From NCBI RefSeq assembly GCF_004771275.1, contig NZ_RQEV01000010.1, positions 62,001-126,000 of the forward strand: 64,000 nt of DNA. Reading direction: 5' to 3'. Positions 27,589 to 37,090 of this stretch are shown in pieces. The notes below the pieces were generated by a model. That model had not been told where the DNA came from, made no database searches, and saw only the letters and a list, made by a program, of their open reading frames with translations. Every line of letters begins with the position of its first letter. Positions within the stretch are counted from its first letter, which is position 1. This stretch comes from Leptospira fluminis. GTDB lineage: Bacteria; Spirochaetota; Leptospiria; Leptospirales; Leptospiraceae. Position numbers and translations under genes: made by a program.

Positions 27589-28955
27589 CGGAACAATCCT
27601 TCTAATTCCGAAAGGGATTGGATCCCGACCAATTCCAAACCTTGGATCGGCTCCGTCTCCGAAAGATTTCCCGAGGGTATATAAACCTTTTCCATTCCTA
27701 TCCCCTTCAATTCCTTTAAACGAAGGGAGATCTGTCCGACGGATCGAACCTCTCCCGAAAGTCCCACTTCGCCCAAGACTGCGATCCGTCCTTTTATCGG
27801 ACGATCCGTATAGCTGGAAAGAATCGAGGCGCATATCGCCAAATCCAAAGCGGGTTCGTCGACCTGCAATCCTCCGGCCAAATTTCCGAAAATATCGCAT
27901 TCCGAGAGTTTGTGACCTAGGTATTTTTCGATTACCGCAGCGAGAAGGATGAGCCTCCTGGTATCCGGCCCTTCCGCCATACGCCTCGCTTGAGCGTAAT
28001 TCGTTCTACTGACCAGCGCTTGCACCTCCACGCTGAGGGCGCGGCTTCCTTCCAGGACGGCACTGATCACTGAACCGCTCTTTCCTTCCGTAAGGGAGCT
28101 GATAAAGACTCGGTGTCTATCCTTTACTTCCCTCAATCCTTTTCCGTGCATTTCGAAAACCGCCAGATCTCCGACCGCACCGAAGCGATTTTTAACCGCC
28201 CGCAATAAACGAAAATAATTCAGCCTATCGCCTTCGAAATAAAGCACTGTGTCCACCAGGTGCTCCAGAATTTTCGGTCCCGCAATCGCTCCGTCCTTCG
28301 TGATATGCCCGGTCATGAGGATCGGAATTCCGGTTCGTTTAGCCGTTTCCAATAAATGTTGTGTACATTCGCGGAGTTGAGTGACCGTTCCTGCCTGATT
28401 CGGTAAGGCCTCTCGTGTCATCGTCTGTATGGAATCCACGAAGACCAGGTCGGGTTCCAGATCCTCTATCATTGCGCCCGCATTTTCCACGTACGTCTCC
28501 GACGAAATCAGCAGATTCGGAGAAAGTACTTCCATACGGGCAGCGCGCAGCCCTACCTGGGACGCGGATTCTTCTCCGGAAATATAAAGCAACATTTTGC
28601 CTCGGGAAACCAGGCGCCTGCTGATTTCGAGAACCAAAGTGGACTTTCCTACACCCGGTTCTCCTCCGATCAAAATCAGACTTCCGGGAACAAAACCTCC
28701 GCCTAACACCAAATCCAGTTCGGAGAGTCCGCTTTCCACTCTCTCCGTATCTTCTTCCGGAACGGAATCCACCGGAATCGGCTGTTTGTAACTCGCGTTC
28801 TTTCGGAGCGAAGAGGGAGCGGAAGAAAAACGATCCCCTGTCGACTCCTCCTGGATGGTATTCCACTTACCGCAGGAATCGCACTTTCCGGCCCAACGTG
28901 AAAATTCCTGTCCGCAAGCCTGGCAGAGAAAGATTTTGCCTAATTTCTTCTTCAA
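27585..28955 (-). CDS. radA: DNA repair protein RadA
   Basis: A RecA-like ATPase that processes recombination intermediates. An N-terminal zinc finger (CQACGQEFSRWAGKCDSCGKWNT) is followed by Walker A GGEPGVGKST, the RadA-specific KNRFGAVGDLAVFEM motif, and a C-terminal Lon-protease-like domain (KGRIAVLGEVGLSGEVRSVGQISLRL). I use TTG 28955 as start: it overlaps the upstream exonuclease stop as TTGA and gives 456 residues, close to the ~460 usual for RadA. A frame from 29021 would run 22 codons into the neighbour. Confidence 0.95.
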   Translation of the reverse strand: MKKKLGKIFLCQACGQEFSRWAGKCDSCGKWNTIQEESTGDRFSSAPSSLRKNASYKQPIPVDSVPEEDTERVESGLSELDLVLGGGFVPGSLILIGGEPGVGKSTLVLEISRRLVSRGKMLLYISGEESASQVGLRAARMEVLSPNLLISSETYVENAGAMIEDLEPDLVFVDSIQTMTREALPNQAGTVTQLRECTQHLLETAKRTGIPILMTGHITKDGAIAGPKILEHLVDTVLYFEGDRLNYFRLLRAVKNRFGAVGDLAVFEMHGKGLREVKDRHRVFISSLTEGKSGSVISAVLEGSRALSVEVQALVSRTNYAQARRMAEGPDTRRLILLAAVIEKYLGHKLSECDIFGNLAGGLQVDEPALDLAICASILSSYTDRPIKGRIAVLGEVGLSGEVRSVGQISLRLKELKGIGMEKVYIPSGNLSETEPIQGLELVGIQSLSELEGLFR

Positions 28956-29590
28956 TGTTCGAATAAATTTTCCATTTCCAACCAATCCAATTGATTGAAG
29001 ACGGGCAGACATCGGAAACATTCCTGGGCAAGTTCGAATCTACCTTCCCGTAATAGAATCCCCGTCAATTTCTGCTCTAAAGCGATCAAAAAAATCACGT
29101 CTCCGGAGGCGTAATCGATCTGGTCTTTGGAAAGGATTTTCGCCCCCCAGTCGGAAGATTGGTTCTTTTTATCCAACACTTCGTCGAAAAATTCCCGGAT
29201 AATATCTTTCAACCCGTGTCGATCCGTGTACGTTCTTGCGAGCTTCGAAGCGATCTTGGTGCAAAAGATCCCTTTCGTCTCTATACCGAGGCGATAACGC
29301 AAAAATAGGGTATCCATCCGGGCAAAATGAAAAACCTTAATAATATCCGATTTTTCGAATAAACGTTTCAGCCTCGGAGCCTCTTTCTGCTCGGGAAGAA
29401 TCTGTACCAAGCTGACTCTGTTTCGGGAATCGCAGATTTGGACCACGCAAAGCCTATCCCTACGAGGATTCAATCCCATCATTTCGCAATCGACCGCGAG
29501 ACGGTCGTCGGTGAGATATTCATTCAGTCTTTCTTCGGAAAGATCTCCCGGAAACAGATCCGGTTTTAATGCGGGACGATTCGATGCCAT
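28952..29590 (-). CDS. RNase D-like 3'-5' exonuclease
   Basis: A DEDDy exonuclease domain protein of 212 residues starting at ATG 29590. The motifs are in order: DCEMMGL (Exo I, D and E), KVFHFARMD (Exo II) and YASGDVIFL (Exo III with tyrosine). It lacks the HRDC domain of full-length RNase D and resembles the small RNase D-like proteins of many bacteria. These probably trim tRNA or small RNAs; the substrate here is inferred. A longer frame (to 29821) would overlap the divergent GH36 gene and carries no conserved sequence. The stop overlaps radA. Confidence 0.85.
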   Translation of the reverse strand: MASNRPALKPDLFPGDLSEERLNEYLTDDRLAVDCEMMGLNPRRDRLCVVQICDSRNRVSLVQILPEQKEAPRLKRLFEKSDIIKVFHFARMDTLFLRYRLGIETKGIFCTKIASKLARTYTDRHGLKDIIREFFDEVLDKKNQSSDWGAKILSKDQIDYASGDVIFLIALEQKLTGILLREGRFELAQECFRCLPVFNQLDWLEMENLFEH

Positions 29591-29772
29591 AAAACCAAGG
29601 TACCGCTCCGTCCTGCCTAAAGCGAGTAAACTTCCTTTTTTTTCCTTTTCCGCCTTCCACTTTTGGAAACTATCGTCTTTGTTTCCGTCCCGAAGCCGTT
29701 TTTCGTAGGCACAGGAGCGGAACGAGGAAACGCTAAATTGCCATCGGACAAAAAAAGGATGGAGAGACGGAA

Positions 29773-31704
29773 ATGAACGCTTATCTACGCACGAGAATCT
29801 ACGAAAAACATTCCGTTTCAAGATTCCGTTGTTCCGAAGATTCCAAAGAAACTCTCAGTGATTGCGGGAACTACAGATTTACTCTGAAGTCGGTGAGATC
29901 CGGAGGGAGAACCACGCTTTTTCCCGAACTGGAATGGGTCTCGAGCAAACGCCCCCAAGCCGGTCTGGAAATCCTGACTTTGGAGCTGGAATTGCCTAAG
30001 CACGGAATTTCTCACGGGCGTTTTTTCCGTCACGGGTACCAATCCTGGAGTCTTTCCGCCAGCCAGGGTTGGGAGGAAGCGGACGAATCTCCCAAACTCT
30101 CCTTCCTGCAGTATTCTCAGGAGAACGTATACACGCCCCATTCCGGAAAAAAGGGGGATTGGACGTCCGAGATGTTCGTTCTTTTATTTCCCTCCTCCGC
30201 AAAAGAGCAGAATTATTTCGCCGGGGCGATCGGAAAGGGAGAAGAAGGGGTAAAATTCAGGGTCCGCTCCTCCGAAGTCGCTCGGGAATCAGCAGGAAAG
30301 GACTTGCCGGGTACGGAAGTCAGCGTCGTTTACGACATCCATAGATTCGAGGATTTTAAAACGAACAGGCTCCACCTGACTCCGATCCGAATCTCCAGGT
30401 TCAAAGGAGACGAATCCTTATTCCTAAAGAACTACTTCGCGGAATTGGGCAGGGCGTTCAAAGTGAAACTTCCCCAAACTCCGGCCCCGACCGGGTGGTG
30501 CTCCTGGTATCATTACTACACTAAGATTTCGGAAAAAATAATATTAAAAAATTTGAAAGAACTTAGAACCAGGAACCTTGGATTGAAAGTCTTTCAGATA
30601 GACGACGGTTACCAGTCCGAGATTGGAGATTGGTTGGAAACGAACGACCGCTTTCCGGGCGGAATGAAACTTATGGCGGACGCAATCCGCTCGCAAAAAT
30701 TCGTCCCCGGAATCTGGTTAGCCCCCTTTTTGGTCCGGAAACGATCCAAATTCTTTCAAAAATACCCGGAGGCCGTCTTGAAGGACAGGGAAGGAAATCC
30801 GGTCCCTGCCCTATGGAATCCTCTTTGGGGATTCGATTCCACCTACACGCTCGACGTTTCCCATCCCGCCTCAAAGGAGTTTCTGGCCCATGTGATCCGA
30901 ACGATGGTGAAAGAATACGGTTTCGAATATCTGAAATTGGATTTTTTGTATTCGGCGCTGCTCCCGGGATGGACGTACGACAGAAACGATTCTCCTCATA
31001 CGCGGTACATAAAGGCGATACAATTGATACGGAAAGTCGCAGGAAAGGAGACTTTCTTGCTCGGTTGCGGAGCTCCGATGCTTCCTTCGATCGGCCTATT
31101 CGACGCGATGCGGATCTCCTGCGACGTCGCACCGTTTTGGTTTCGCGAAAAGAAACGGATTTTTGCGAGAGATCGGAACGCGCTCTGCACAGAACGTGCA
31201 TTGATAAACGATATTACGAGGGCGTCGATGCACAGGAACTTCTGGTTAAACGACCCGGACTGCCTTCTTGTCAGAGACAAAAAGAACAAGATGACCCCTG
31301 CGCAAACCAGAATCATGGCGAGCGTCATGGGGCTGTCGGGCGGAATGCTTTTCGTTTCGGACGAGCTCGCATTGCTTTCCCCCGAGCGGGAAGATCTGTT
31401 GAAAAAAACGCTCTTCCTCCAATCCAAATGCAGGAATAAGACTCCGATTCCCATCGGCATCGGTTCCGAATTCTTTCCGGCGGCGATGTACAATCCCGCA
31501 GGTTTTCTCGGAATCTGGAACCCCAGCGAAACTTCGAAGGAGATCCGATTGGACTTGAGCTTTCCCTGGGAGAAAAATCGCAGGATCGATTATTGGTCGG
31601 GTCAACTTGTGGAGAATATCGAAATCGACTCGAAAAGGAAATCCCTTAAGATCCGGCTGGAGCCGTGGGAGTCCGTAGTTCTTTCCTCAGGAAAACTCAG
31701 TTGA
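29773..31704 (+). CDS. Alpha-galactosidase-like glycoside hydrolase (GH36/clan GH-D)
   Basis: 643 residues. The catalytic barrel contains the clan landmarks [33 protein letters not shown], and the nucleophile region YLKLDFLYSALLPG (aspartate of KLD). The presumed acid/base region is MRISCDVAPFW. An N-terminal beta-sandwich of about 220 residues precedes it. No signal peptide is evident, so it is probably cytoplasmic. The family removes alpha-linked galactose, and members of the clan also include transferases and other specificities. A ribosome-binding site (GGAGAGACGG) precedes the start. A sugar hydrolase is notable in an organism that grows mainly on fatty acids. Confidence 0.83.
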   Translation: MNAYLRTRIYEKHSVSRFRCSEDSKETLSDCGNYRFTLKSVRSGGRTTLFPELEWVSSKRPQAGLEILTLELELPKHGISHGRFFRHGYQSWSLSASQGWEEADESPKLSFLQYSQENVYTPHSGKKGDWTSEMFVLLFPSSAKEQNYFAGAIGKGEEGVKFRVRSSEVARESAGKDLPGTEVSVVYDIHRFEDFKTNRLHLTPIRISRFKGDESLFLKNYFAELGRAFKVKLPQTPAPTGWCSWYHYYTKISEKIILKNLKELRTRNLGLKVFQIDDGYQSEIGDWLETNDRFPGGMKLMADAIRSQKFVPGIWLAPFLVRKRSKFFQKYPEAVLKDREGNPVPALWNPLWGFDSTYTLDVSHPASKEFLAHVIRTMVKEYGFEYLKLDFLYSALLPGWTYDRNDSPHTRYIKAIQLIRKVAGKETFLLGCGAPMLPSIGLFDAMRISCDVAPFWFREKKRIFARDRNALCTERALINDITRASMHRNFWLNDPDCLLVRDKKNKMTPAQTRIMASVMGLSGGMLFVSDELALLSPEREDLLKKTLFLQSKCRNKTPIPIGIGSEFFPAAMYNPAGFLGIWNPSETSKEIRLDLSFPWEKNRRIDYWSGQLVENIEIDSKRKSLKIRLEPWESVVLSSGKLS

Positions 31705-31797
31705 CGATCGGTTAAAAAAAAACCAAAATTGGCCCTGCGAATCGGAACTTCCGTTTTGGGATTTTTCGTTCGAAGGAAATAATTGAGGTATTAACGA

Positions 31798-32271
31798 ATG
31801 AATTCATTGAGAAAGAGCGTAGGGATCCTAGCGGTCGTTTTCACACTTTTTGCGCTCCAAAATTGCTTCATACTGGATTTTATCGCTTCCGTCTCCCAAT
31901 CCGTGTCTAAATCCTCGGACTCCGTCCAAAGCTTATCCAAGTCCGTCGTATCCATCTCGGCCTCGATTTTCTCCTCTTCCTCCAGCGATAAGGACGAAAG
32001 AAAATCGTATCGCCAGGATGTGGAAACTCTCACTGCCATTCATTTGAACAGAGGCCTGGTCTCCGAAGAGTTCGAATCGGACCTGGCTTCCGTTGCGCGA
32101 AAAAACGGAGTCAATAACTGGAAATCCCTCGAGGATACGTACATCTCCATCGGTAAAGGAATGAGAAAGGCGGGCGTGGAAACGGATAGATTCAATAGTT
32201 TTGCGGACGAATTTGCGTTGACCCGTCCGAAAGTTGCGAACGCTCTACGCAAAGGATTCGCCTCTATCTAA
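31798..32271 (+). CDS. Putative lipoprotein
   Basis: 157 residues with a lipoprotein signal (KSVGILAVVFTLFALQNCF, Cys near residue 23). A very serine-rich segment (SVSQSVSKSSDSVQSLSKSVVSISASIFSSSSS) follows, then a helical C-terminal half (LTAIHLNRGLVSEEFESDLASVARKNGV). I do not recognise the family. It ends 2 bases before the DUF4105 gene, so the two are almost certainly translated together and may form an envelope pair. Confidence 0.72.
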   Translation: MNSLRKSVGILAVVFTLFALQNCFILDFIASVSQSVSKSSDSVQSLSKSVVSISASIFSSSSSDKDERKSYRQDVETLTAIHLNRGLVSEEFESDLASVARKNGVNNWKSLEDTYISIGKGMRKAGVETDRFNSFADEFALTRPKVANALRKGFASI

Positions 32272-32273
32272 GG

Positions 32274-34151
32274 GTGTTCCGTTCGCTTATCAACAAGCGG
32301 TCTTTCCAAGGCCGCTTTTCCTTCCTTCTTCTCCTTCCGATCCTTTTTCTTGCCTCTTCCTACCCGATCGACGCCAAAGACGTTCCACTGGATTTCATTT
32401 ATGTGGACGCAAATACCGGCCAGTCCAGCGGAGGACACTCCGCCTTAAGATTCCAGGACACCGTTTATCACTTCCAATATTATCCGGACGAAATCTTCCG
32501 TATCGTCCGGGAACCGTACGAGAATTTTTCCTATTCGTATAATATTTACTCGAACCGTACCAGTCGGATCGTAAGTCTCTCTCTTCCCGAAAGCGGTCTG
32601 GAAAAACTTCGGGACGGACTGGAACGATATAGTTTACAACAGTTTAAACATCTAAACAACCTGGAGGGACTTCGTTCCGATTCGGATTTTTTTCGCGGAT
32701 TGCATTCCCGGAATCCGAAAGTTTCCGTACCGAGTCTGGGTTATTTCGGGAAGGAATCCGACTCGGACGAAACCTCTTCGGTATATGGATTCTTACGGGA
32801 AAGACTGGGAGGAAATTGGTTGGGCAAAACGAGATCCCGCCTTAGGCAGGAACTTTTCCAAGCGGTAGAAGATGGAAGATTCTCCGATTTTCCCGCCCTC
32901 CCCGCCACGACAAGAAAAGAGTATCCTTTTTTTAAAGGAGGGCCGGCCAAATGGTTCCTTTCCCGACTGTCCAAGTTGGCATTTCTGGAAACGCTCGAAA
33001 AAGGGAATGGTCTGTCCAAGGAAACGATTTTTTCCCCCGTTTCCCATCGTATCAACGAATTAGAAAAATCGAAATTATCAGGACTGCGGGACGATCTTCT
33101 GAACTCTTTGTCAACGAATCTGGAGGAAGATTCTGCGGACTGGGGGCCGAGCGCTCTTGTCTCTCTGGCGAGAATCCTGGCGATAGAAGAGTCTCTTCGA
33201 TCCGACAGACTCGTTTTTTTGATCACCTTTCCGCAAGGATCGGATTTCGTACCTTTCGACCGGTTATTGGAACAGAAAGAAACCACGGACCGAGCTTCGG
33301 GGGAATTGTTCGCCGCCTCTATAGAATACAGGAAAAATTTGAACGCGGCAGCGGAATGGAACGAGGAAAAGTATCGGATCTGGGAGGATTTAGAAAACCG
33401 CGCGTTCGAACTTCGCACCGGACTCTCACGCGGAATATCCGTGCGTAATACTTTCGAAATCCTGCACCCGTCCCTACCGGCCGCAATCCCTTACTCTTTT
33501 CCTCTTCCCTCGAGAGATGAGTTGTCCTCCCGGTTGGGTTTGAGCGAAAAAAGGGAAAAAGAATATTATAATAACCTAAAAAAACTCTACGATTTCCGTT
33601 TGATCCGGAAAAACTGCACGACGGAAATCTTCGACTCCTTCGAAGACATTCTGAACGAAAAGGAATACGAATTGTGGCTGGGAAGAAGGATAAATCCGCG
33701 GACTTCCCTGGCCTTTATTCCATTTGCGGCATACGACAAAATCAAAGCCGATTGGAAGTCCGTATCGGAAGAGACCGTCCTATCCTTCCGGAAGAGAAAA
33801 TTGGAATCCATGCGAAAAACGGAATCCTCTTGGAAAGTTTCCCTGAGGGAATCCAACACGCGGACTTCTACGATTTACGAAAGCAACGAGGAGGATTCTG
33901 ACTTTTTGTTTTTCACGGACGACGTGATCTGGGTCCGACCGGTTTACGGACTGATCAATTTGGGATTCGGACTGGGCAACGGATTCGTCGGAATCTTCAC
34001 CCTTCCCTTCGATAAGGGAGCGAGAGTCAAAAGCGGCCTACAATCCGCGTTTTTTTCTCTGCCCGAACTTATTTTCTTTAATATTCGGAAAGGTTCCTTT
34101 CCGAAAGCCTCTCCTCGTGAATCACAAGAACCGTCGAACACGGAGAATTAG
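32274..34151 (+). CDS. DUF4105 family exported protein
   Basis: 625 residues with an N-terminal signal (SFLLLLPILFLASSYPIDA). The first ~110 mature residues contain the DUF4105 pattern FIYVDANTGQSSGGHSALRFQDTVYHFQYY, with a conserved H and a beta-rich core of the NlpC/P60-like kind. A second motif, NLKKLYDFRLIRKNCTTEIFDSFEDIL (a conserved cysteine after KN), is also typical of this family. A peptidase or amidase role in the envelope is suggested by fold but not shown. It starts with GTG, two bases after the upstream lipoprotein. The C-terminal end is hydrophobic (INLGFGLGNGFVGIFTLPF). Confidence 0.7.
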   Translation: MFRSLINKRSFQGRFSFLLLLPILFLASSYPIDAKDVPLDFIYVDANTGQSSGGHSALRFQDTVYHFQYYPDEIFRIVREPYENFSYSYNIYSNRTSRIVSLSLPESGLEKLRDGLERYSLQQFKHLNNLEGLRSDSDFFRGLHSRNPKVSVPSLGYFGKESDSDETSSVYGFLRERLGGNWLGKTRSRLRQELFQAVEDGRFSDFPALPATTRKEYPFFKGGPAKWFLSRLSKLAFLETLEKGNGLSKETIFSPVSHRINELEKSKLSGLRDDLLNSLSTNLEEDSADWGPSALVSLARILAIEESLRSDRLVFLITFPQGSDFVPFDRLLEQKETTDRASGELFAASIEYRKNLNAAAEWNEEKYRIWEDLENRAFELRTGLSRGISVRNTFEILHPSLPAAIPYSFPLPSRDELSSRLGLSEKREKEYYNNLKKLYDFRLIRKNCTTEIFDSFEDILNEKEYELWLGRRINPRTSLAFIPFAAYDKIKADWKSVSEETVLSFRKRKLESMRKTESSWKVSLRESNTRTSTIYESNEEDSDFLFFTDDVIWVRPVYGLINLGFGLGNGFVGIFTLPFDKGARVKSGLQSAFFSLPELIFFNIRKGSFPKASPRESQEPSNTEN

Positions 34152-34159
34152 AGGCGCTC

Positions 34160-35263
34160 CTAAAGCTGAATCAGAATATAACTCGAATCGTCCCGAAATT
34201 CCCGGGTAGGCAATGTCGCCTTGGAATATATTTGGATAGCCGCCTGTAATTCCTCGATCGGTCTATCCCTCTTTCTCAATTGTTCCAACTCGGCAAATAA
34301 AGGACTAGAGAGATTATTCAGAAGGCCGTCGCTGTATAAAAACAGAATGTCCCCGTTCTGAAAAGAAATCTCGTGAGCCTCGAAATCCAGGTCGTCCATA
34401 ATCCCGAGCAATTGACCCGATTTTTTGTTCAGCAATTCCATCCCTTCTTGCCTATACAGAACGGGAAAGGGATGCCCCCCTCTAGCATATCGTATTTTTT
34501 TTTGGTCGGGTCGAATCACCGCCGCGGCCGCAGTCAGGCTGTGAGTGCCGATCTCGGTGGAAAGTTCCATATTCATTTTACGTAATACGTGCGAGGGATC
34601 CTCCTTTTCGCGGAACGCTTCCCGGGCCACGCTCGTCATCAGGAGACCTATCAATCCGGAAGTGACCCCATGGTCTTCTATGTCGCCTAACATGGCCATC
34701 ACCGAGCCGTTCGATCTGGATAGCACGTAAAAATCCCCGCTGACAAAGGACGCGGGAATATTATCGACCAGCACCTTATACGGCGATAAATCCGGAACGG
34801 AAAGGATTTTTCTCTGTATTTTGGAGGCCAATCGCAGGTCTCTTAGTATACTTTCCTCCCGAGCCTCTTTTTCCTTCACCAGAGTATAGTAATCCAGGGC
34901 TCTTTGGACGGCGATCCTCACCGTCTGGAGCGAAAAGGGTTTTAAAAGAAAATCCGAGGCCTTGTGGGTCAGGGAGGTCATTACGTCGTTGATGTCCCTT
35001 TCGCCGGTCATCATGATCACTTGTGTGGAAGGACTTAGGTTTTTAAAGTAGGGCAGCACGTCCAATCCGCTGGTACGGGGCATGTGTATGTCCAGAAATA
35101 CGATCGGATTGGCTTCCTTTTCGAAGTATTCCTTTCCCCTGTCCACGGAATCGAAAAAAGTCGAATTGTATCCCAACTTTACCAACAGAATTTCGAGTGC
35201 TTCCCCTACGTCGCGATCGTCATCGATGATCAGAATTTCGGGCTTTATCGAAAGTGAGGTCAT
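34160..35263 (-). CDS. Response regulator with PP2C/SpoIIE-type phosphatase domain (RsbU-like)
   Basis: 367 residues in two domains. The receiver (about 8-125) has IIDDDRDVG, the phospho-aspartate in FLDIHMP at D58, and KPF. A coiled linker follows, then an RsbU/SpoIIE serine phosphatase (about 165-367) with FVSGDFYVL, LGDIEDHGVTSGL, IRYARGGHPFPVL and LYSDGL motifs. The likely output is dephosphorylation of an anti-sigma antagonist of the STAS type; one exists at 15090-15425, but partnership is inference. The start overlaps the upstream gene by 4 bases. Confidence 0.92.
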   Translation of the reverse strand: MTSLSIKPEILIIDDDRDVGEALEILLVKLGYNSTFFDSVDRGKEYFEKEANPIVFLDIHMPRTSGLDVLPYFKNLSPSTQVIMMTGERDINDVMTSLTHKASDFLLKPFSLQTVRIAVQRALDYYTLVKEKEAREESILRDLRLASKIQRKILSVPDLSPYKVLVDNIPASFVSGDFYVLSRSNGSVMAMLGDIEDHGVTSGLIGLLMTSVAREAFREKEDPSHVLRKMNMELSTEIGTHSLTAAAAVIRPDQKKIRYARGGHPFPVLYRQEGMELLNKKSGQLLGIMDDLDFEAHEISFQNGDILFLYSDGLLNNLSSPLFAELEQLRKRDRPIEELQAAIQIYSKATLPTREFRDDSSYILIQL

Positions 35264-36078
35264 TTTTTGATCCTGGAGAATTCCTTCGTGTTGGAAATTT
35301 TTGCAACGGTAGAATTGTATTCGTGGTCGAACAAGGATTTTTCCAAATAGTTATTTATACAAGAGACCATTTCGCCGTAGGTCCAGTTGTATACTTTCGA
35401 AGTTTCCGCATCGACCACCTGTCCGGAATGAATGGCCCCGGAAAGGGAGCGGAGGTTTTCCTTCCGGAAAGAGCGTAAAAGAGCCCTAAATTCGCCCTCT
35501 TTTTCGGGACTCAAAAATCGAAAATTCTTATGAAAGAGGACCGCGTCATGAAAGTATTCCGGGATATTAAAGGCGCCTGCGGCCCCGATCTTACTAGCCA
35601 ATAGACGGATAAAAATCGTGATCTCATTCATCACGTTCAATCCCGGATACTCCTGACCTTCGAATAATCTTTTTTTTTCCTTCAATTTTCCGAGACGGAC
35701 GTTCTGACTTAATAGCCAATCTATATAGATCATCGGAAAGGATTCACCGATTTTTTTAAAACTGAAATCCGAAAATTTCAGCCTCATGTGGACTAAAACC
35801 GCCCCGTTCGGAGTTTTAATGAAGATCCGATTATCCACTTCCGAAATCCCCTGGATCTCCAATTTCGTCTCGTAAAATCCCCGCAACGCCAACAGTTCGA
35901 ACATCCCGCTCTGCACAAGGAGATCGTTCACGTCCTCCTTAGAGAAGCGGTTGAATAAGGTGTCCTCGATCCCTAAATGCGTTTTAAACTCTCGATTGAT
36001 GTCGATCAAACCGAGAGCGTCAGGGTCTATGTAATTTTGGCCGTTACCGGATTTGTCGGAATTGGAAAAAATACTCAT
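35260..36078 (-). CDS. Conserved hypothetical protein of the HDAC operon
   Basis: 272 residues; I do not recognise a family. The central part (ISEVDNRIFIKTPNGAVLVHMRLKFSDFSFKKIGESFPMIYIDWLLSQNVRLGKL) is strand-rich and could be a PilZ- or FHA-like ligand domain. The C-terminal half is mostly helical. No signal peptide or transmembrane segment is evident. It begins 2 bases after the HDAC-like gene and its stop overlaps the response regulator-phosphatase start by 4 bases. It is therefore the middle gene of a tight three-gene unit and probably acts in the same signalling process. Confidence 0.6.
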   Translation of the reverse strand: MSIFSNSDKSGNGQNYIDPDALGLIDINREFKTHLGIEDTLFNRFSKEDVNDLLVQSGMFELLALRGFYETKLEIQGISEVDNRIFIKTPNGAVLVHMRLKFSDFSFKKIGESFPMIYIDWLLSQNVRLGKLKEKKRLFEGQEYPGLNVMNEITIFIRLLASKIGAAGAFNIPEYFHDAVLFHKNFRFLSPEKEGEFRALLRSFRKENLRSLSGAIHSGQVVDAETSKVYNWTYGEMVSCINNYLEKSLFDHEYNSTVAKISNTKEFSRIKK

Positions 36079-36080
36079 TC

Positions 36081-37073
<993 letters not shown>

Positions 37074-37090
37074 CTCGGAGGCTCCAATTC

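Noticed and set aside
30630..31439. 269-codon frame overlapping the GH36 gene
   Set aside because: Same-strand shadow frame, Arg/Gly-rich, without motifs; the GH36 frame carries all catalytic landmarks.
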